Source of the DNA: CAVVWJ01 sp051955835
Lineage (GTDB): Bacteria > Gemmatimonadota > Gemmatimonadetes > Gemmatimonadales > GWC2-71-9
Assembly (NCBI GenBank): GCA_051955835.1
Contig: JBQCGH010000024.1
Span: 28,792 to 92,791, forward strand
Direction of reading: 5' to 3'
DNA: 64,000 bases
This document shows positions 40,893 to 49,600 of the stretch, one piece after another. How positions within the stretch are numbered: the stretch's first letter is position 1; each line of letters begins with the position of its first letter. The notes beneath the pieces were generated by a model that was not told the DNA's origin, did no database searches, and saw only the letters and a list, made by a program, of their open reading frames with translations. The position numbers and the translations under genes are program-made.

Positions 40893-42383
40893 CTACACGT
40901 CGTACGTGTCGATCTGCGCCCGTTGGAGCCGTCCCGAGTAGTCGACGTACCCGACCTTCGTCTCCGAGTAGAAGTCGAAGACCTCCCACCCGCCCTCGCG
41001 ATGGCCGTTGCCCGTCGCCTTGACCCCGCCGAAAGGCAGGTGCGCCTCCGCGCCGATCGTCGGCGCGTTCACGTAGGTGATCCCGTTGTCCAACTCCTGC
41101 AGCGCCCGGAATGCGAGGTTAACGTCGCCCGTATAGATGCTGCTGGACAGTCCGTAGCGTACGTCGTTGTTCACCTGCACCGCTTCGTCGAACGAGCCGA
41201 TCCGCACGACGCTCAGCACCGGGCCGAAGATCTCCTCCTGCTCGAGCCGGGTGCCCGCCCGGACCCCGGCGAACACGGTGGGACGGTAGAACCAGCCGCT
41301 CCTCAGCTTGCCCGCCGGCGCGGCGCCGCCCGTCACCAGCTCGGCGCCCTGCCGCCGACCGATGTCCACGTAGCGGTCGACCTTCTCCCGCGAGGCCTCG
41401 TGGATGAGGGGTCCGACGTCGGTCTTGTCGGCGCGGCCGTCTCCCAGCCGCAGCTTCTCTGCGGCGTCCTCGAGCCGCCGGAGAAACCGGTCGTGCACCT
41501 TCCGGTGGAGCAACAGCCGGCTGGTGGCAGTGCAGCGCTGGCCGGTGGTGCCGAAGGCGCCCCACAAGACGCCCTCGAGCGCCAGGTCGAGGTCGGCATC
41601 GTCCATCACGATCATCGCGTTCTTCCCGCCCATCTCGAGCGAGAGGCGCTTGTGCATGCGCCCGCAGGTCTCGCCGATGAGGGCGCCGGTGTCGGTCGAG
41701 CCGGTGAACGAGATCACGGGCACCTCGGGATGCTCGACCAGCGCCTTGCCAACCGTCTCCCCTCGCCCGTGCACGAGCTGCACGACCTCGGGTGGCAGCC
41801 CGGCCTCCAGCAGAATCTCGACCAGTAAGTGCGCGGTGTGGGGCACGTCCTCGGACGGTTTGATGATCACCGCATTTCCGCAGAGCAGCGCGGGAAACAT
41901 CTTCCACGTCGGGATCGCCATCGGAAAGTTGAACGGCGTAATGAGCCCGACGATGCCGATGGGACGGCGGAAGCTCATGGCCCATTTCGCCCGGAGCTCG
42001 GACGGCACGGTGTGGCCGAACAACCGGCGGCCCTCGGTGGCGGCGTAGTACGCGGTGTCGATGCCTTCTTGGACGTCGCCGCGCGTTTCGGCGAGCACCT
42101 TGCCCATCTCGCGGGTCATCGCGTCCGCGATGGCCTCCTTGCGCTCGACCAGCAGATCGCCCACACGGCGCAGCACATCGCCGCGGGCAGGCGCCGGGGT
42201 CCGCGACCAGCGGCCGAAGCCCCGCTTGGCCGAGCGCACGGCGTCGGCCAGGTCGGCGGCATCCGAATCGGGAAACCGGCCGATGAGATCTTCAGTGTCG
42301 GCCGGGTTGCGGTTGTCGAAATAGGCACCGTTGCGCGGCGCGACCCACTCACCGCCGATGAGGTTGCGGAACGTCTTGGCCAT
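40893..42383 (-). CDS. NAD(P)-dependent aldehyde dehydrogenase
   Basis: 496 residues, full length. It oxidises an aldehyde to an acid; the substrate is not identifiable. TPFNFPMAIPTWKMFPALLC is the coenzyme-binding entry and FTGSTDTG the NAD contact. LEMGGKNA has Glu250 and TTGQRCTA has catalytic Cys284. EEIFGPVLSVVRI and LPFGGVKATGNGHREGG are conserved. It is last in the minus-strand group from larE, 39 bases after a small membrane protein; shared regulation with the NtrC-type regulator is possible. Confidence 0.93.
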   Translation of the reverse strand: MAKTFRNLIGGEWVAPRNGAYFDNRNPADTEDLIGRFPDSDAADLADAVRSAKRGFGRWSRTPAPARGDVLRRVGDLLVERKEAIADAMTREMGKVLAETRGDVQEGIDTAYYAATEGRRLFGHTVPSELRAKWAMSFRRPIGIVGLITPFNFPMAIPTWKMFPALLCGNAVIIKPSEDVPHTAHLLVEILLEAGLPPEVVQLVHGRGETVGKALVEHPEVPVISFTGSTDTGALIGETCGRMHKRLSLEMGGKNAMIVMDDADLDLALEGVLWGAFGTTGQRCTATSRLLLHRKVHDRFLRRLEDAAEKLRLGDGRADKTDVGPLIHEASREKVDRYVDIGRRQGAELVTGGAAPAGKLRSGWFYRPTVFAGVRAGTRLEQEEIFGPVLSVVRIGSFDEAVQVNNDVRYGLSSSIYTGDVNLAFRALQELDNGITYVNAPTIGAEAHLPFGGVKATGNGHREGGWEVFDFYSETKVGYVDYSGRLQRAQIDTYDV

Positions 42384-42422
42384 GGGGTCCCGAGCTGAAG
42401 GTGAGACGATGGAGATTCCGTG

Positions 42423-42935
42423 CTACGGCTTGACCGCGGGCGCGGGGGCTGGCGCAGGAGCGGCCGGGGCTGGCCTGGCCGGCGGCGGCGCCACACACAT
42501 CCAGGTGCGCGCCTCGGTCGCGTACCCGATGCGCGGCAACACTTCGCGCGCGGCGGCGACGGCGGCCCACCCCATGACGATCAAGGACAGCACGTGCGCC
42601 ACGGCGCGCCGATGCGACCAACTGGCCAGGGCGCCGAGCAGCCCGGCCAGTGCCGTGACGCCGATCGCGCCGAGATAGAAGAAGAGCTGCAGCCCGCACG
42701 CGCGCTGGTACGGCCAGATCGCCAAGGCGACACCGAGGGCGAGGGCGAGGGCCACCCAGAACCAGGTGAGCGCGACCGAGCGACGCCGCACGGGGTGGGG
42801 CCCCGCGGGCAACGCGCGCGGCGTGCCCGGCGACGGCACGGGCCCCGCCGGGGTGCCCGGCGCGGTGTTCTGCTTGGCCATGACCCGATCGATGTCGGCC
42901 AGTTCGCGGTCCCAGTCCCTCGGTTGATCGCTCAT
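42423..42935 (-). CDS. Hypothetical small membrane protein with Pro/Ala-rich tails
   Basis: 170 residues from ATG 42935, which overlaps the NtrC-type stop (ATGA). The first 45 residues are hydrophilic and Pro-rich. Three membrane helices follow (TWFWVALALALGVALAIW, LFFYLGAIGVTALAGLLGAL, VAHVLSLIVMGWAAVAAA), then a Pro/Ala tail after a MCVAPPP turn. No family recognised. Coupling to the regulator suggests co-expression; function unknown. Confidence 0.65.
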   Translation of the reverse strand: MSDQPRDWDRELADIDRVMAKQNTAPGTPAGPVPSPGTPRALPAGPHPVRRRSVALTWFWVALALALGVALAIWPYQRACGLQLFFYLGAIGVTALAGLLGALASWSHRRAVAHVLSLIVMGWAAVAAAREVLPRIGYATEARTWMCVAPPPARPAPAAPAPAPAPAVKP

Positions 42936-44275
42936 TCGATGGCCCTCGTGATGCCGAGCCGCTCGATCTTCTTGTAGAGGTTCGAGCGGGGAATCTTGAG
43001 CACTCGGGCGGTCTCGGTGACGTTCCAGTCGCGCTGGCGCAGCTGCTGGATGAGAAACGCCTTTTCCGCCTCCTCCCGAATGGCCTCCAGCGACTGGCCT
43101 TCCGGAGGCCGGTCGGGCGGGAGCAGCCGGTCGACATCCGTCGCGGTGACGACCTTGCCCGCCGCGAGGATCAGCGCGCGCTCGATGGCGTTCCGGAGCT
43201 CGCGGATGTTTCCCGGCCAGTGACGCTCGCACAGTCGCGCAACGGCCTCGTCGTCGAATCGGCGTCCGGGCACGCCGGCACCCGCCGCGAGCTGCCCGGC
43301 GAAGTACTGGACCAGCGCCGGCACGTCCTCCAGCCGATCCCGGAGGGGCGGCACCTCGATAGGGACGACGTTGAGCCGGTACAGCAGGTCCTCGCGGAAG
43401 CGCCCCTCCAGGATCTCGCGTCCGAGATCTTTGTTGGTGGCGGCGAGAACGCGGACGTCCACCTGGACGGGCTTGGCGCCGCCGATCCGCGTGACGACGC
43501 CCTCCTGCAGCACGCGGAGGAGTTTGGCCTGGGCGGGGAGCGACATGTCGCCGACCTCGTCGAGGAACAGCGTGCCCCCATCGGCCTGCTCGAACTTCCC
43601 GGCCCGGTCGGCGACCGCGCCGGTGAACGACCCCTTCATGTGGCCGAACAGCTCGCTTTCGATGAGCTCGGCCGGAATCGCGGCGCAGTTGACCTCGACG
43701 AAGGCGCGGCCGCGCCGCGGCGACGCGTCGTGAATGGCGCGTGCGACCAATTCCTTGCCCGTGCCGTTCTCGCCGGTGACAAGCACCCGCGCCGCCGTCG
43801 GCCCCACTTTCGCGATGCGCTCGCGGACAGCTTCGAGCGCCTGGCTCGTCCCCACCATCTGATAACGACTCTCGGTGACCTCGCGCAGCCGGGCATTTTC
43901 GCCCACCAGCTCCGCGTGGGCGAGCGCGTTTCGCACCGTCAGGAGCAGCCGATCGGTGTCGAGCGGCTTCTCGAGGAAATCGAACGCACCCCGCTGCGTG
44001 GCCTCGACCGCCGTGGCGATCGTTCCATGCCCGGAGATCATGACGATCTGCGGGCGGGCGTCGAGCTTGCGCAGTCGGCTCAGGGTTTCGAGGCCGTCGA
44101 GCCCGGCCATCTTGACGTCGAGGAAGACGAGATGGGGCCGGAACTCGGTGTACACTGAGATTGCCTCGCCACCAGAGGCCGCGACGCGCACCTCGAGCTC
44201 CTCGTACTCGAGCACCTGTTTCAGCGCCTGGCGGATCCCTGCCTCGTCATCCACGATGAGGACCCGATGGCTCAT
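42932..44275 (-). CDS. NtrC-family sigma54-dependent response regulator
   Basis: 447 residues. The receiver domain (residues 3-120) has VLIVDDE, phosphoacceptor Asp53 in VFLDVKM, and the K of LEKPLDTD. The AAA+ domain has GENGTGKELVARAIH (Walker A), FGHMKGSFTGA (the sigma54 contact loop, with S where GAFTGA has A) and LFLDEVGDMSLPAQAKLLRV. The C-terminal Fis-type HTH is WNVTETARVLKIPRSNLYKK. The sigma54 gene itself is not in the window. A cognate kinase is not adjacent; the NtrY-like kinase at 51214-55206 is a candidate partner. Confidence 0.93.
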   Translation of the reverse strand: MSHRVLIVDDEAGIRQALKQVLEYEELEVRVAASGGEAISVYTEFRPHLVFLDVKMAGLDGLETLSRLRKLDARPQIVMISGHGTIATAVEATQRGAFDFLEKPLDTDRLLLTVRNALAHAELVGENARLREVTESRYQMVGTSQALEAVRERIAKVGPTAARVLVTGENGTGKELVARAIHDASPRRGRAFVEVNCAAIPAELIESELFGHMKGSFTGAVADRAGKFEQADGGTLFLDEVGDMSLPAQAKLLRVLQEGVVTRIGGAKPVQVDVRVLAATNKDLGREILEGRFREDLLYRLNVVPIEVPPLRDRLEDVPALVQYFAGQLAAGAGVPGRRFDDEAVARLCERHWPGNIRELRNAIERALILAAGKVVTATDVDRLLPPDRPPEGQSLEAIREEAEKAFLIQQLRQRDWNVTETARVLKIPRSNLYKKIERLGITRAIE

Positions 44276-44931
44276 GATCGCTGCGCTCCATAGAGGATCG
44301 CCGTGCCGGGCCGGAGGCGTATCGCGCGGACACCCGCGGGCACCTTCCAGGGCACGGCTCCGTCGTCGGCTCCGCCGATCGCATGAGAGACCATGCGCTT
44401 GATCGCCGGCGCGGGGACAGGAACGCCGTGAATGGTGAACGAGCGCACCAGCCACTCGCCGGAACCCGTGCCGGTCACCCGGAGCGGGCCCGTCGCCTCG
44501 ACCGGCTCCTGCGCCTGGAGCACGACGCCCACCGGTCCGAGCAGATCCCGCGGCAGCCGGGCAGTCCGGAGTCGCGCACGCACCCGCACCTCACCGTCGA
44601 GCAGCTCGACCTCCAGCGAATCGAGCTCCCCGCGGACCGCGGGCGAGAGCCCCTTGCCCAGGAGCGACGCGACTTCGGAAGGCGTGAGCACGATCGAGTC
44701 CGCCCGCCAGCCATTCAGCGAGTCGATTTTGGCCTCCGCCGCCTTGAGGGCGCGGGCTCCCGGCCGTCCTCGCACCGTGCGCGACGCGGGTGTCGAGGGC
44801 CCCCACGCCCGGCCGAGGAGCCCACGGGCCTCGCGCACGACGCTGTCCCGATAGAGCCACCCGATCGTGAGCACCGCGATCATGCCCAGACAGCCGAGCA
44901 CGCGAAAGGGGGCCGTGAGGCATCCCCTCAC
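44272..44931 (-). CDS. Hypothetical membrane-anchored protein
   Basis: 219 residues. The GTG start at 44931 overlaps the thpR stop (GTGA), and its stop overlaps the regulator's ATG. One membrane helix near the N-terminus (VLGCLGMIAVLTIGWLY) is followed by an extracytoplasmic domain with VLTPSEVASLLGKGLSPAVR and a strand-rich part (VRVRARLRTARLPRDLLGPV). The pattern resembles proteins with lipid- or polymer-facing beta sheets, but no family is assigned. Tight coupling to an NtrC-type regulator may mean a role in sensing. Confidence 0.65.
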   Translation of the reverse strand: MRGCLTAPFRVLGCLGMIAVLTIGWLYRDSVVREARGLLGRAWGPSTPASRTVRGRPGARALKAAEAKIDSLNGWRADSIVLTPSEVASLLGKGLSPAVRGELDSLEVELLDGEVRVRARLRTARLPRDLLGPVGVVLQAQEPVEATGPLRVTGTGSGEWLVRSFTIHGVPVPAPAIKRMVSHAIGGADDGAVPWKVPAGVRAIRLRPGTAILYGAQRS

Positions 44932-45482
44932 GCCGTCAGCTCCAACGCGAGTCGGGATTCGTACCTGGGTCCCTGGGTGGTGAGCAGGCTCTCGTACAGC
45001 ACCAGGCGAGAGGCCAGGAACGGCGCTCGCGCGTATGCCCCCGAGAAGCCGTCGAGGCCGTCGCTCGGCAGCCGGTGGCCCTCGCGGACCCGGCCGAGCG
45101 TCACATGCGGCCGGAACGGGGTACCCTCTGGCGGAAAGCCGATGGCCTCGCCACCACGCTCCAGCCGGTCGTACAACAGCTCCAGCGCGGCGGGCGCCTC
45201 GATGCCGACCCAGAGCACCCGTGGGCGGACCGGGCTTGGAAACGCACCCAGATCGTCGAGGCGGCATGGGAGCGAGCCGGTGCCCCGCGCGGCGATCCGA
45301 ACGGCCTCCTCGATGACGTCGAGCCGCTCGGGCGACACCTCGCCGAAGAATTTGAGTGTGAGATGCAGCCCGTCGTCGGGCACCCAGCGCACCGGCCATG
45401 CGCTGCCGCGCAGCCGGTCGAGCAGCCCGACGATCTCTCGGCGAGCATCGTCGACGATCGGGAGGCCCGCGAACAGCCGCAT
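44928..45482 (-). CDS. thpR: RNA 2',3'-cyclic phosphodiesterase (2H family)
   Basis: 184 residues. MRLFAGLPIVDDARREIVGL opens the fold. The two catalytic HxTx motifs are HLTLKF and HVTLGR. RWVPDDGLHLTLKFFGEV is the most typical stretch. Enzymes of this family open 2',3'-cyclic phosphates on RNA and can ligate tRNA halves in vitro; the physiological substrate is unclear. It shares one base with the larE stop (TGATG). Confidence 0.92.
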   Translation of the reverse strand: MRLFAGLPIVDDARREIVGLLDRLRGSAWPVRWVPDDGLHLTLKFFGEVSPERLDVIEEAVRIAARGTGSLPCRLDDLGAFPSPVRPRVLWVGIEAPAALELLYDRLERGGEAIGFPPEGTPFRPHVTLGRVREGHRLPSDGLDGFSGAYARAPFLASRLVLYESLLTTQGPRYESRLALELTA

Positions 45483-46291
45483 CAGCGAGGCGAGCGCGTC
45501 AGTGTCGTCAGCAGTCCACCGCGACGGTAGCCGGCCGGATCGAGCTCCACGGCGGCGAAGCCCAGATCAGCGAAAAAGGCGTTGACGCCTTCCCACGCAC
45601 CGCGCACCCGGTCGAGCTCGGCGGCACCAACCTCGATGCGGGCGTAGTCGCCGTGGTGACGGACGCGCAGATCGCCACGGACACCGAGCCGCCGCAGATA
45701 CGCCTCCCCGTGCTCGACCTGGCGCAGGCGGTCAGGCGTAATCGCAATGCCGTACGCCACCCGGCTCGAGAGGCACGGTGCGGCCGGCGCATCCCAGGTC
45801 GGCAGCCCGAGCCGGCGCGAGGCGTCGCGCACCGCCTGCTTGCTCCAGCCCAGCTCCGCCAACGGCGAGCGCACCGTGTACTCCGCGGCGGCACGCAGGC
45901 CCGGTCGGTGCTCGCCGAGGTCGTCGGCGTTGGTGCCGTCAATGATCGTGTCGTACCCGCGCGCGCGGGCCACGCTCGCGAGCGTGGCCCACAGCTCGGA
46001 CTTGCAGAAATAGCAGCGATCCGGGGCGTTGGCGAGATAGCGGGGATCGTCGAGCTCCCCGGTTGCGAGCTCGTGGAGAGGCACGTCGAAGCGCCTCGCC
46101 AGCTCCACCGCGCCACGCCACTGGACCTCGGGGTAGGAGGCGCTCCGCCCGATCACGGCGAGAAAGCGGCTCGGAGCCAGCGCCGCACGCCCGACGACGG
46201 CGAGCAGCGCGCTGTCCACACCGCCCGAATATCCCAACAGCACCCGCCCGCAGCCGAGCAGGTAGTGCCGCAGCGCGTCGAGGTTGGACAT
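45482..46291 (-). CDS. larE: LarE-type ATP-dependent sulfur transferase
   Basis: 269 residues. LarE adds sulfur to a pyridinium dicarboxylate in making the nickel-pincer cofactor of lactate racemase. The PP-loop is YSGGVDS (residues 21-27). Cys173 in APCLSSRVAYG is the sulfur-donor or cluster Cys position, and Cys93 and Cys96 form RCYFCKSELW. GTNADDLGEHRPGLRAA is conserved. larB, larC and larA are not in this window, so its cofactor partners must be elsewhere or it serves another sulfur transfer. Confidence 0.85.
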   Translation of the reverse strand: MSNLDALRHYLLGCGRVLLGYSGGVDSALLAVVGRAALAPSRFLAVIGRSASYPEVQWRGAVELARRFDVPLHELATGELDDPRYLANAPDRCYFCKSELWATLASVARARGYDTIIDGTNADDLGEHRPGLRAAAEYTVRSPLAELGWSKQAVRDASRRLGLPTWDAPAAPCLSSRVAYGIAITPDRLRQVEHGEAYLRRLGVRGDLRVRHHGDYARIEVGAAELDRVRGAWEGVNAFFADLGFAAVELDPAGYRRGGLLTTLTRSPR

Positions 46292-46352
46292 GGCCAGTAA
46301 CGTAATGTGGTTCGCCACCAAGTGAGAGACGCGGGAGGCGTTAGCTTGGAGC

Positions 46353-46790
46353 ATGGCCGACGACGGATTTCTGGACATTTCTGCCGAGCTGCGCCTGCCG
46401 CTTTCCGAGCTGCAGTTCCGCGCGTCGCGAGCCGGTGGACCCGGCGGGCAGCACGTGAACACGTCGTCCACCCGTGTCGAGGTCTGGTGGGATGTTGCCT
46501 CATCGGCGGCGTTGAGCGACGAGCAGCGCACGCGATTGCTGGTACGGCTGGCGAGCCGGCTCGACACCGCCGGGCGGCTGCGGGTGGTGGCCGGTGGGTC
46601 GCGCAGTCAGCTCCGCAACCGTCAGGCGGTGACCGAACGGCTGGCGCGGCTAGTCGCGGAGGCCCTTCGCGTGCCGAAGACGCGAAAGCGCACCCGGCCG
46701 AGCCGCGCGGCCAAGGCGGCACGCCTCGAGGCCAAACGCCGTCGGTCCGCGGTCAAGCGCGAGCGGCGGCCTCCAGGCGCAGACGACTAG
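46353..46790 (+). CDS. arfB: Alternative ribosome-rescue factor ArfB-like
   Basis: 145 residues. It is a codon-independent peptidyl-tRNA hydrolase that rescues stalled ribosomes. The GGQ motif is in RASRAGGPGGQHVNTSSTRV, and LRVVAGGSRSQLRNRQAVTE is typical of this group. The C-terminus is highly basic (KTRKRTRPSRAAKAARLEAK), as needed to enter the mRNA channel. TTGGAGC lies directly before the ATG. It is divergent to larE across 61 bases. Confidence 0.92.
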   Translation: MADDGFLDISAELRLPLSELQFRASRAGGPGGQHVNTSSTRVEVWWDVASSAALSDEQRTRLLVRLASRLDTAGRLRVVAGGSRSQLRNRQAVTERLARLVAEALRVPKTRKRTRPSRAAKAARLEAKRRRSAVKRERRPPGADD

Positions 46791-46880
46791 CGGTCGGCGG
46801 TATCGATCCGCCCGGACGGTTGTGCTCAGCGGTACACGGTGCGACCTTTCCTGCCGCCCCCTCGTGCCGGATGTCATCCG

Positions 46881-48419
46881 CTAGGCGGCGGTTCTCTTCC
46901 GATCCAGACTGCGATACTGAATTGCCTCGCTCACGTGGCCGGTGTCCAGGGAATCGGCTCCGTCGAGATCAGCGATTGTGCGCGCGATCTTGAGAATGCG
47001 GTGGTACGCCCTGGCGGACAGGCCCAGGCGTTGAACCGCCTGCCGCAAGAGGGCCTCGACGGACCCCGAAAGTGCGCAGTGCCGCCGGAGATGCCGGGCC
47101 GTCATATGCGCGTTGGCATAGACGCCACGCTCGCCTTCGAATCGCTCCCGCTGCCGGGCCCTGGCTCCCTCGACGCGGGCACGCACGACGGCGCTTGTTT
47201 CCTCGGCGGTACCCGCGACGAGCTCGGGATAGGGCACCGCCGGAACCTCGAGGTGAAGATCGATGCGGTCGAGCAGAGGACCCGACACGCGGGACCGGTA
47301 GCGATCGACATCGAGATCCGAGCAGCGGCAGGGATGGACAGCATCGCCGAAGTACCCGCAGGGACACGGGTTCATGGCCGCCGCGAGCATGAAACGTGCG
47401 GGGAAAGTCAGGCTTAGAGCGGCCCTGCTAAGGGTGACCAGACCGTCCTCCAGGGGTTGACGCAGCACTTCGAGCACATTGCGACGGAATTCGGGCAGCT
47501 CGTCGAGGAACAGAACCCCGCCGTGGGCGAGGCTCACCTCGCCCGGCCGGGGGACCGAGCCGCCGCCGATCAGGCCGGCATCGCTGATGGTGTGGTGAGG
47601 CGCCCGAAACGGTCGCAGGACGCAAAGAGAGCGGCCGCGCTCGAGGACCCCGGCGACGCTGTGGATCTTGGTGGTCTCGAGGGCCTCCTCGAGGGTCATG
47701 GCCGGCAGAATCGTCGGCAGCCGGCGGGCGAGCATGGTTTTTCCGGCGCCCGGGGGGCCGATGAGCAGGACGTTGTGGGCTCCGGCCGCGGCCACCTCCA
47801 ACGCTCGCTTGGCGGCCGCCTGGCTCCGGACATCGGCGAAGTCGCAGTCGTCACGGCGCCGTTCGGCCATGAGCGCGGGTAGATCGACCCCGGCGGTGGG
47901 CACGTCGGCGTGACCGGAGAGATAGGCGCAGACCTCGCCCAGCGAGCGGGCGCCGCGAACCTCGAGGCCCTCGACCACCGCGGCCTCGGAGACGTTGTCG
48001 GTCGGCAGGAGAAGGCCCCGACACCCGCAGGCCCGCGCTGCCAGTGCCATGGGGAGGGCGCCACGAACCGGGCGCAGATCGCCCTCGAGCCCGACCTCGC
48101 CGACCACCATCAGGCTGGCGAGGGCCTCGTCGGACAGCTGGCCGCTGGCAGTGAGCACGCCGAGGGCGATGGGCAGGTCGAGACCGGAGCCGGTCTTCTG
48201 GATGTCGGCCGGAGCGAGGTTGACCGTGATCCGGCGGAGCGGAAACACGAAGCCCGCGTTGGCGAGCGCCGCTCCGATCCGTTCCCTGCCCTCACGCACC
48301 GCGCCCTGAGGCAGGCCGACGGTCGCGAACGACGGCAAACCGCTGCTGATGTCGACCTCGACGTCCACAGGATAGGCGTCGATGCCGAGCAGGCCTGCGG
48401 AACGGACGCGGGAAAGCAT
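46881..48419 (-). CDS. comM: YifB/ComM-family AAA+ ATPase (Mg-chelatase-like)
   Basis: 512 residues from ATG 48419. ComM in naturally transformable bacteria is a helicase that drives branch migration during strand integration. The N-terminal Lon-like fold (VEVDISSGLPSFATVGLPQG) precedes Walker A IGPPGAGKTMLARRLP and Walker B VLFLDELPEF. MNPCPCGYFGD and CSDLDVDRYRSRVSGPLLDR are family motifs. A longer frame to 49055 exists, but the family start is at 48419. It may point to DNA-uptake ability; no other competence gene is in the window. Confidence 0.94.
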   Translation of the reverse strand: MLSRVRSAGLLGIDAYPVDVEVDISSGLPSFATVGLPQGAVREGRERIGAALANAGFVFPLRRITVNLAPADIQKTGSGLDLPIALGVLTASGQLSDEALASLMVVGEVGLEGDLRPVRGALPMALAARACGCRGLLLPTDNVSEAAVVEGLEVRGARSLGEVCAYLSGHADVPTAGVDLPALMAERRRDDCDFADVRSQAAAKRALEVAAAGAHNVLLIGPPGAGKTMLARRLPTILPAMTLEEALETTKIHSVAGVLERGRSLCVLRPFRAPHHTISDAGLIGGGSVPRPGEVSLAHGGVLFLDELPEFRRNVLEVLRQPLEDGLVTLSRAALSLTFPARFMLAAAMNPCPCGYFGDAVHPCRCSDLDVDRYRSRVSGPLLDRIDLHLEVPAVPYPELVAGTAEETSAVVRARVEGARARQRERFEGERGVYANAHMTARHLRRHCALSGSVEALLRQAVQRLGLSARAYHRILKIARTIADLDGADSLDTGHVSEAIQYRSLDRKRTAA

Positions 48420-48563
48420 GGCGGCACCTGATCGGGTTCCGCCGACGTTATGGCAGGAGCCGGCCGAGGGCGGATCGTCCTGACGCCGGTAGGATCGGGG
48501 AACCGCAGACCGCGTAGTCGCGGCGCGCGGCCGCGAGTCGGACCAGGACCAGGAGTCACTTTG

Positions 48564-49019
48564 ATGCGCCGGCTTCTCACGGGAATACTGCTGCTGTCGA
48601 CGACTGCGGGTTGCGCCGTGCCCAAGGTGGCCGGCGCGCCGTTGGCGCCGATCGAGCGCGCCTGGGAGGTCCCGACGCTCGACCTGTACACGGAGTGGTG
48701 GCAGAAGACGGAGGAGTGTTCCGGCCGTACGGGCGACATGAGCCGGGTCACCTTCTATGCCGTGGACGCGCCGAGCGGCGCGATCGGCCTCAACGGAACG
48801 ATCGCGCATGGCTGGTGGGTGCGTCAGGGAAACCGCATTTATTTGCCCGCGAACGCCCTCGGCGAGGAGTGGCTCGTGCGGCACGAGATGCTGCACGCGC
48901 TGCTTCAGCGCGGGTCGCATCCGACCAAGCAGTTCGTCAGCGCTTGCCATGTGGCCTCGGCCGACGTGTGGCGCGACTCGACCCTCCGAGCCGACCCGGC
49001 CAACCCTCAGGGCCACTGA
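48564..49019 (+). CDS. Small lipoprotein with HExxH motif
   Basis: 151 residues. AGGAG lies 8 bases before ATG 48564. Lipoprotein signal with TAGC (Cys17). The body contains TLDLYTEWWQKTEECSGRTG, IYLPANALGEEWLVRHEM and RHEMLHALLQ with His107, Glu108 and His111 of a zinc-protease motif, then a Cys in SACHVASADVW. The size suggests a minimal metallopeptidase-like fold; the third zinc ligand is not obvious. No family recognised. It is divergent to comM. Confidence 0.68.
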   Translation: MRRLLTGILLLSTTAGCAVPKVAGAPLAPIERAWEVPTLDLYTEWWQKTEECSGRTGDMSRVTFYAVDAPSGAIGLNGTIAHGWWVRQGNRIYLPANALGEEWLVRHEMLHALLQRGSHPTKQFVSACHVASADVWRDSTLRADPANPQGH

Positions 49020-49109
49020 TCGACGCTCGCCGGCGCTCCGCCGGGAGCACTTCAAAGCAATCCTCGGCGTGTACGAAAAGGGCTACTGCACTTCACCGAC
49101 TTCAGATTC

Positions 49110-49430
49110 GGGGTTACCGGCGCCCGAGAGGATGCCGGATGCACTGCGGCTGCGTCGGATTCTGGTTAACTTGCTCGATAACGCCGTCCAATTCACGAGC
49201 TCGGCGTGGTGCTGGCGCGAGCCTCGGCTGCGATTGCGCGCATTGTGCCGCTCCGGCTCAACGTGACCGCCTACGAACATCGGCACCGCGGCCGCGCAAC
49301 GATTGCTGATCTTCGAGCATTTCACCGAGGCGGATTCCGCCACGCGCGAAGCATGCAACATCCTCGACCTGCGGTCTGCGCCAGCTCGAGCTCATCCGAG
49401 GACGCGTTGATCTGAAAAGCCAAGGCCGTC
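49110..49430 (+). pseudogene. Decayed histidine-kinase ATPase domain
   Basis: In one frame, 49138-49197 reads DALRLRRILVNLLDNAVQFT, a clear N-box. The same frame hits TGA at 49264, then at 49303-49344 reads LLIFEHFTEADSAT, the F-box of hybrid kinases. After a frame change, 49364-49425 reads CGLRQLELIRGRVDLKSQGR, resembling the sequence after the G2 box. The G1 box (DxGxG) is absent, and the H-box part is not recognisable. Order and spacing match HATPase_c, so this is a plus-strand remnant with at least one stop, one frameshift and a deletion. Its parent gene is not in the window. Confidence 0.6.
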
Positions 49431-49600
49431 GGGCCGTCACCTCCATGATGGTACTGGCGATGGGCCGGGAAGGCGCCTAGCTGGAGGACCGGCGGCCCTT
49501 CTCTTGCTGCTTGAACGGGCTGCAGTGCGTTGACCGCAGTATCGCCTCCGCAGCCGCCGCATCCGGCGGATCTTCTGGCATTGTGCGGGAGCTTTCTGGC

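Noticed and set aside
48450..48563. N-terminal extension of the HExxH lipoprotein to 48450
   Set aside because: The lipoprotein signal begins at ATG 48564, which has its own ribosome site; the extension shows no motif.
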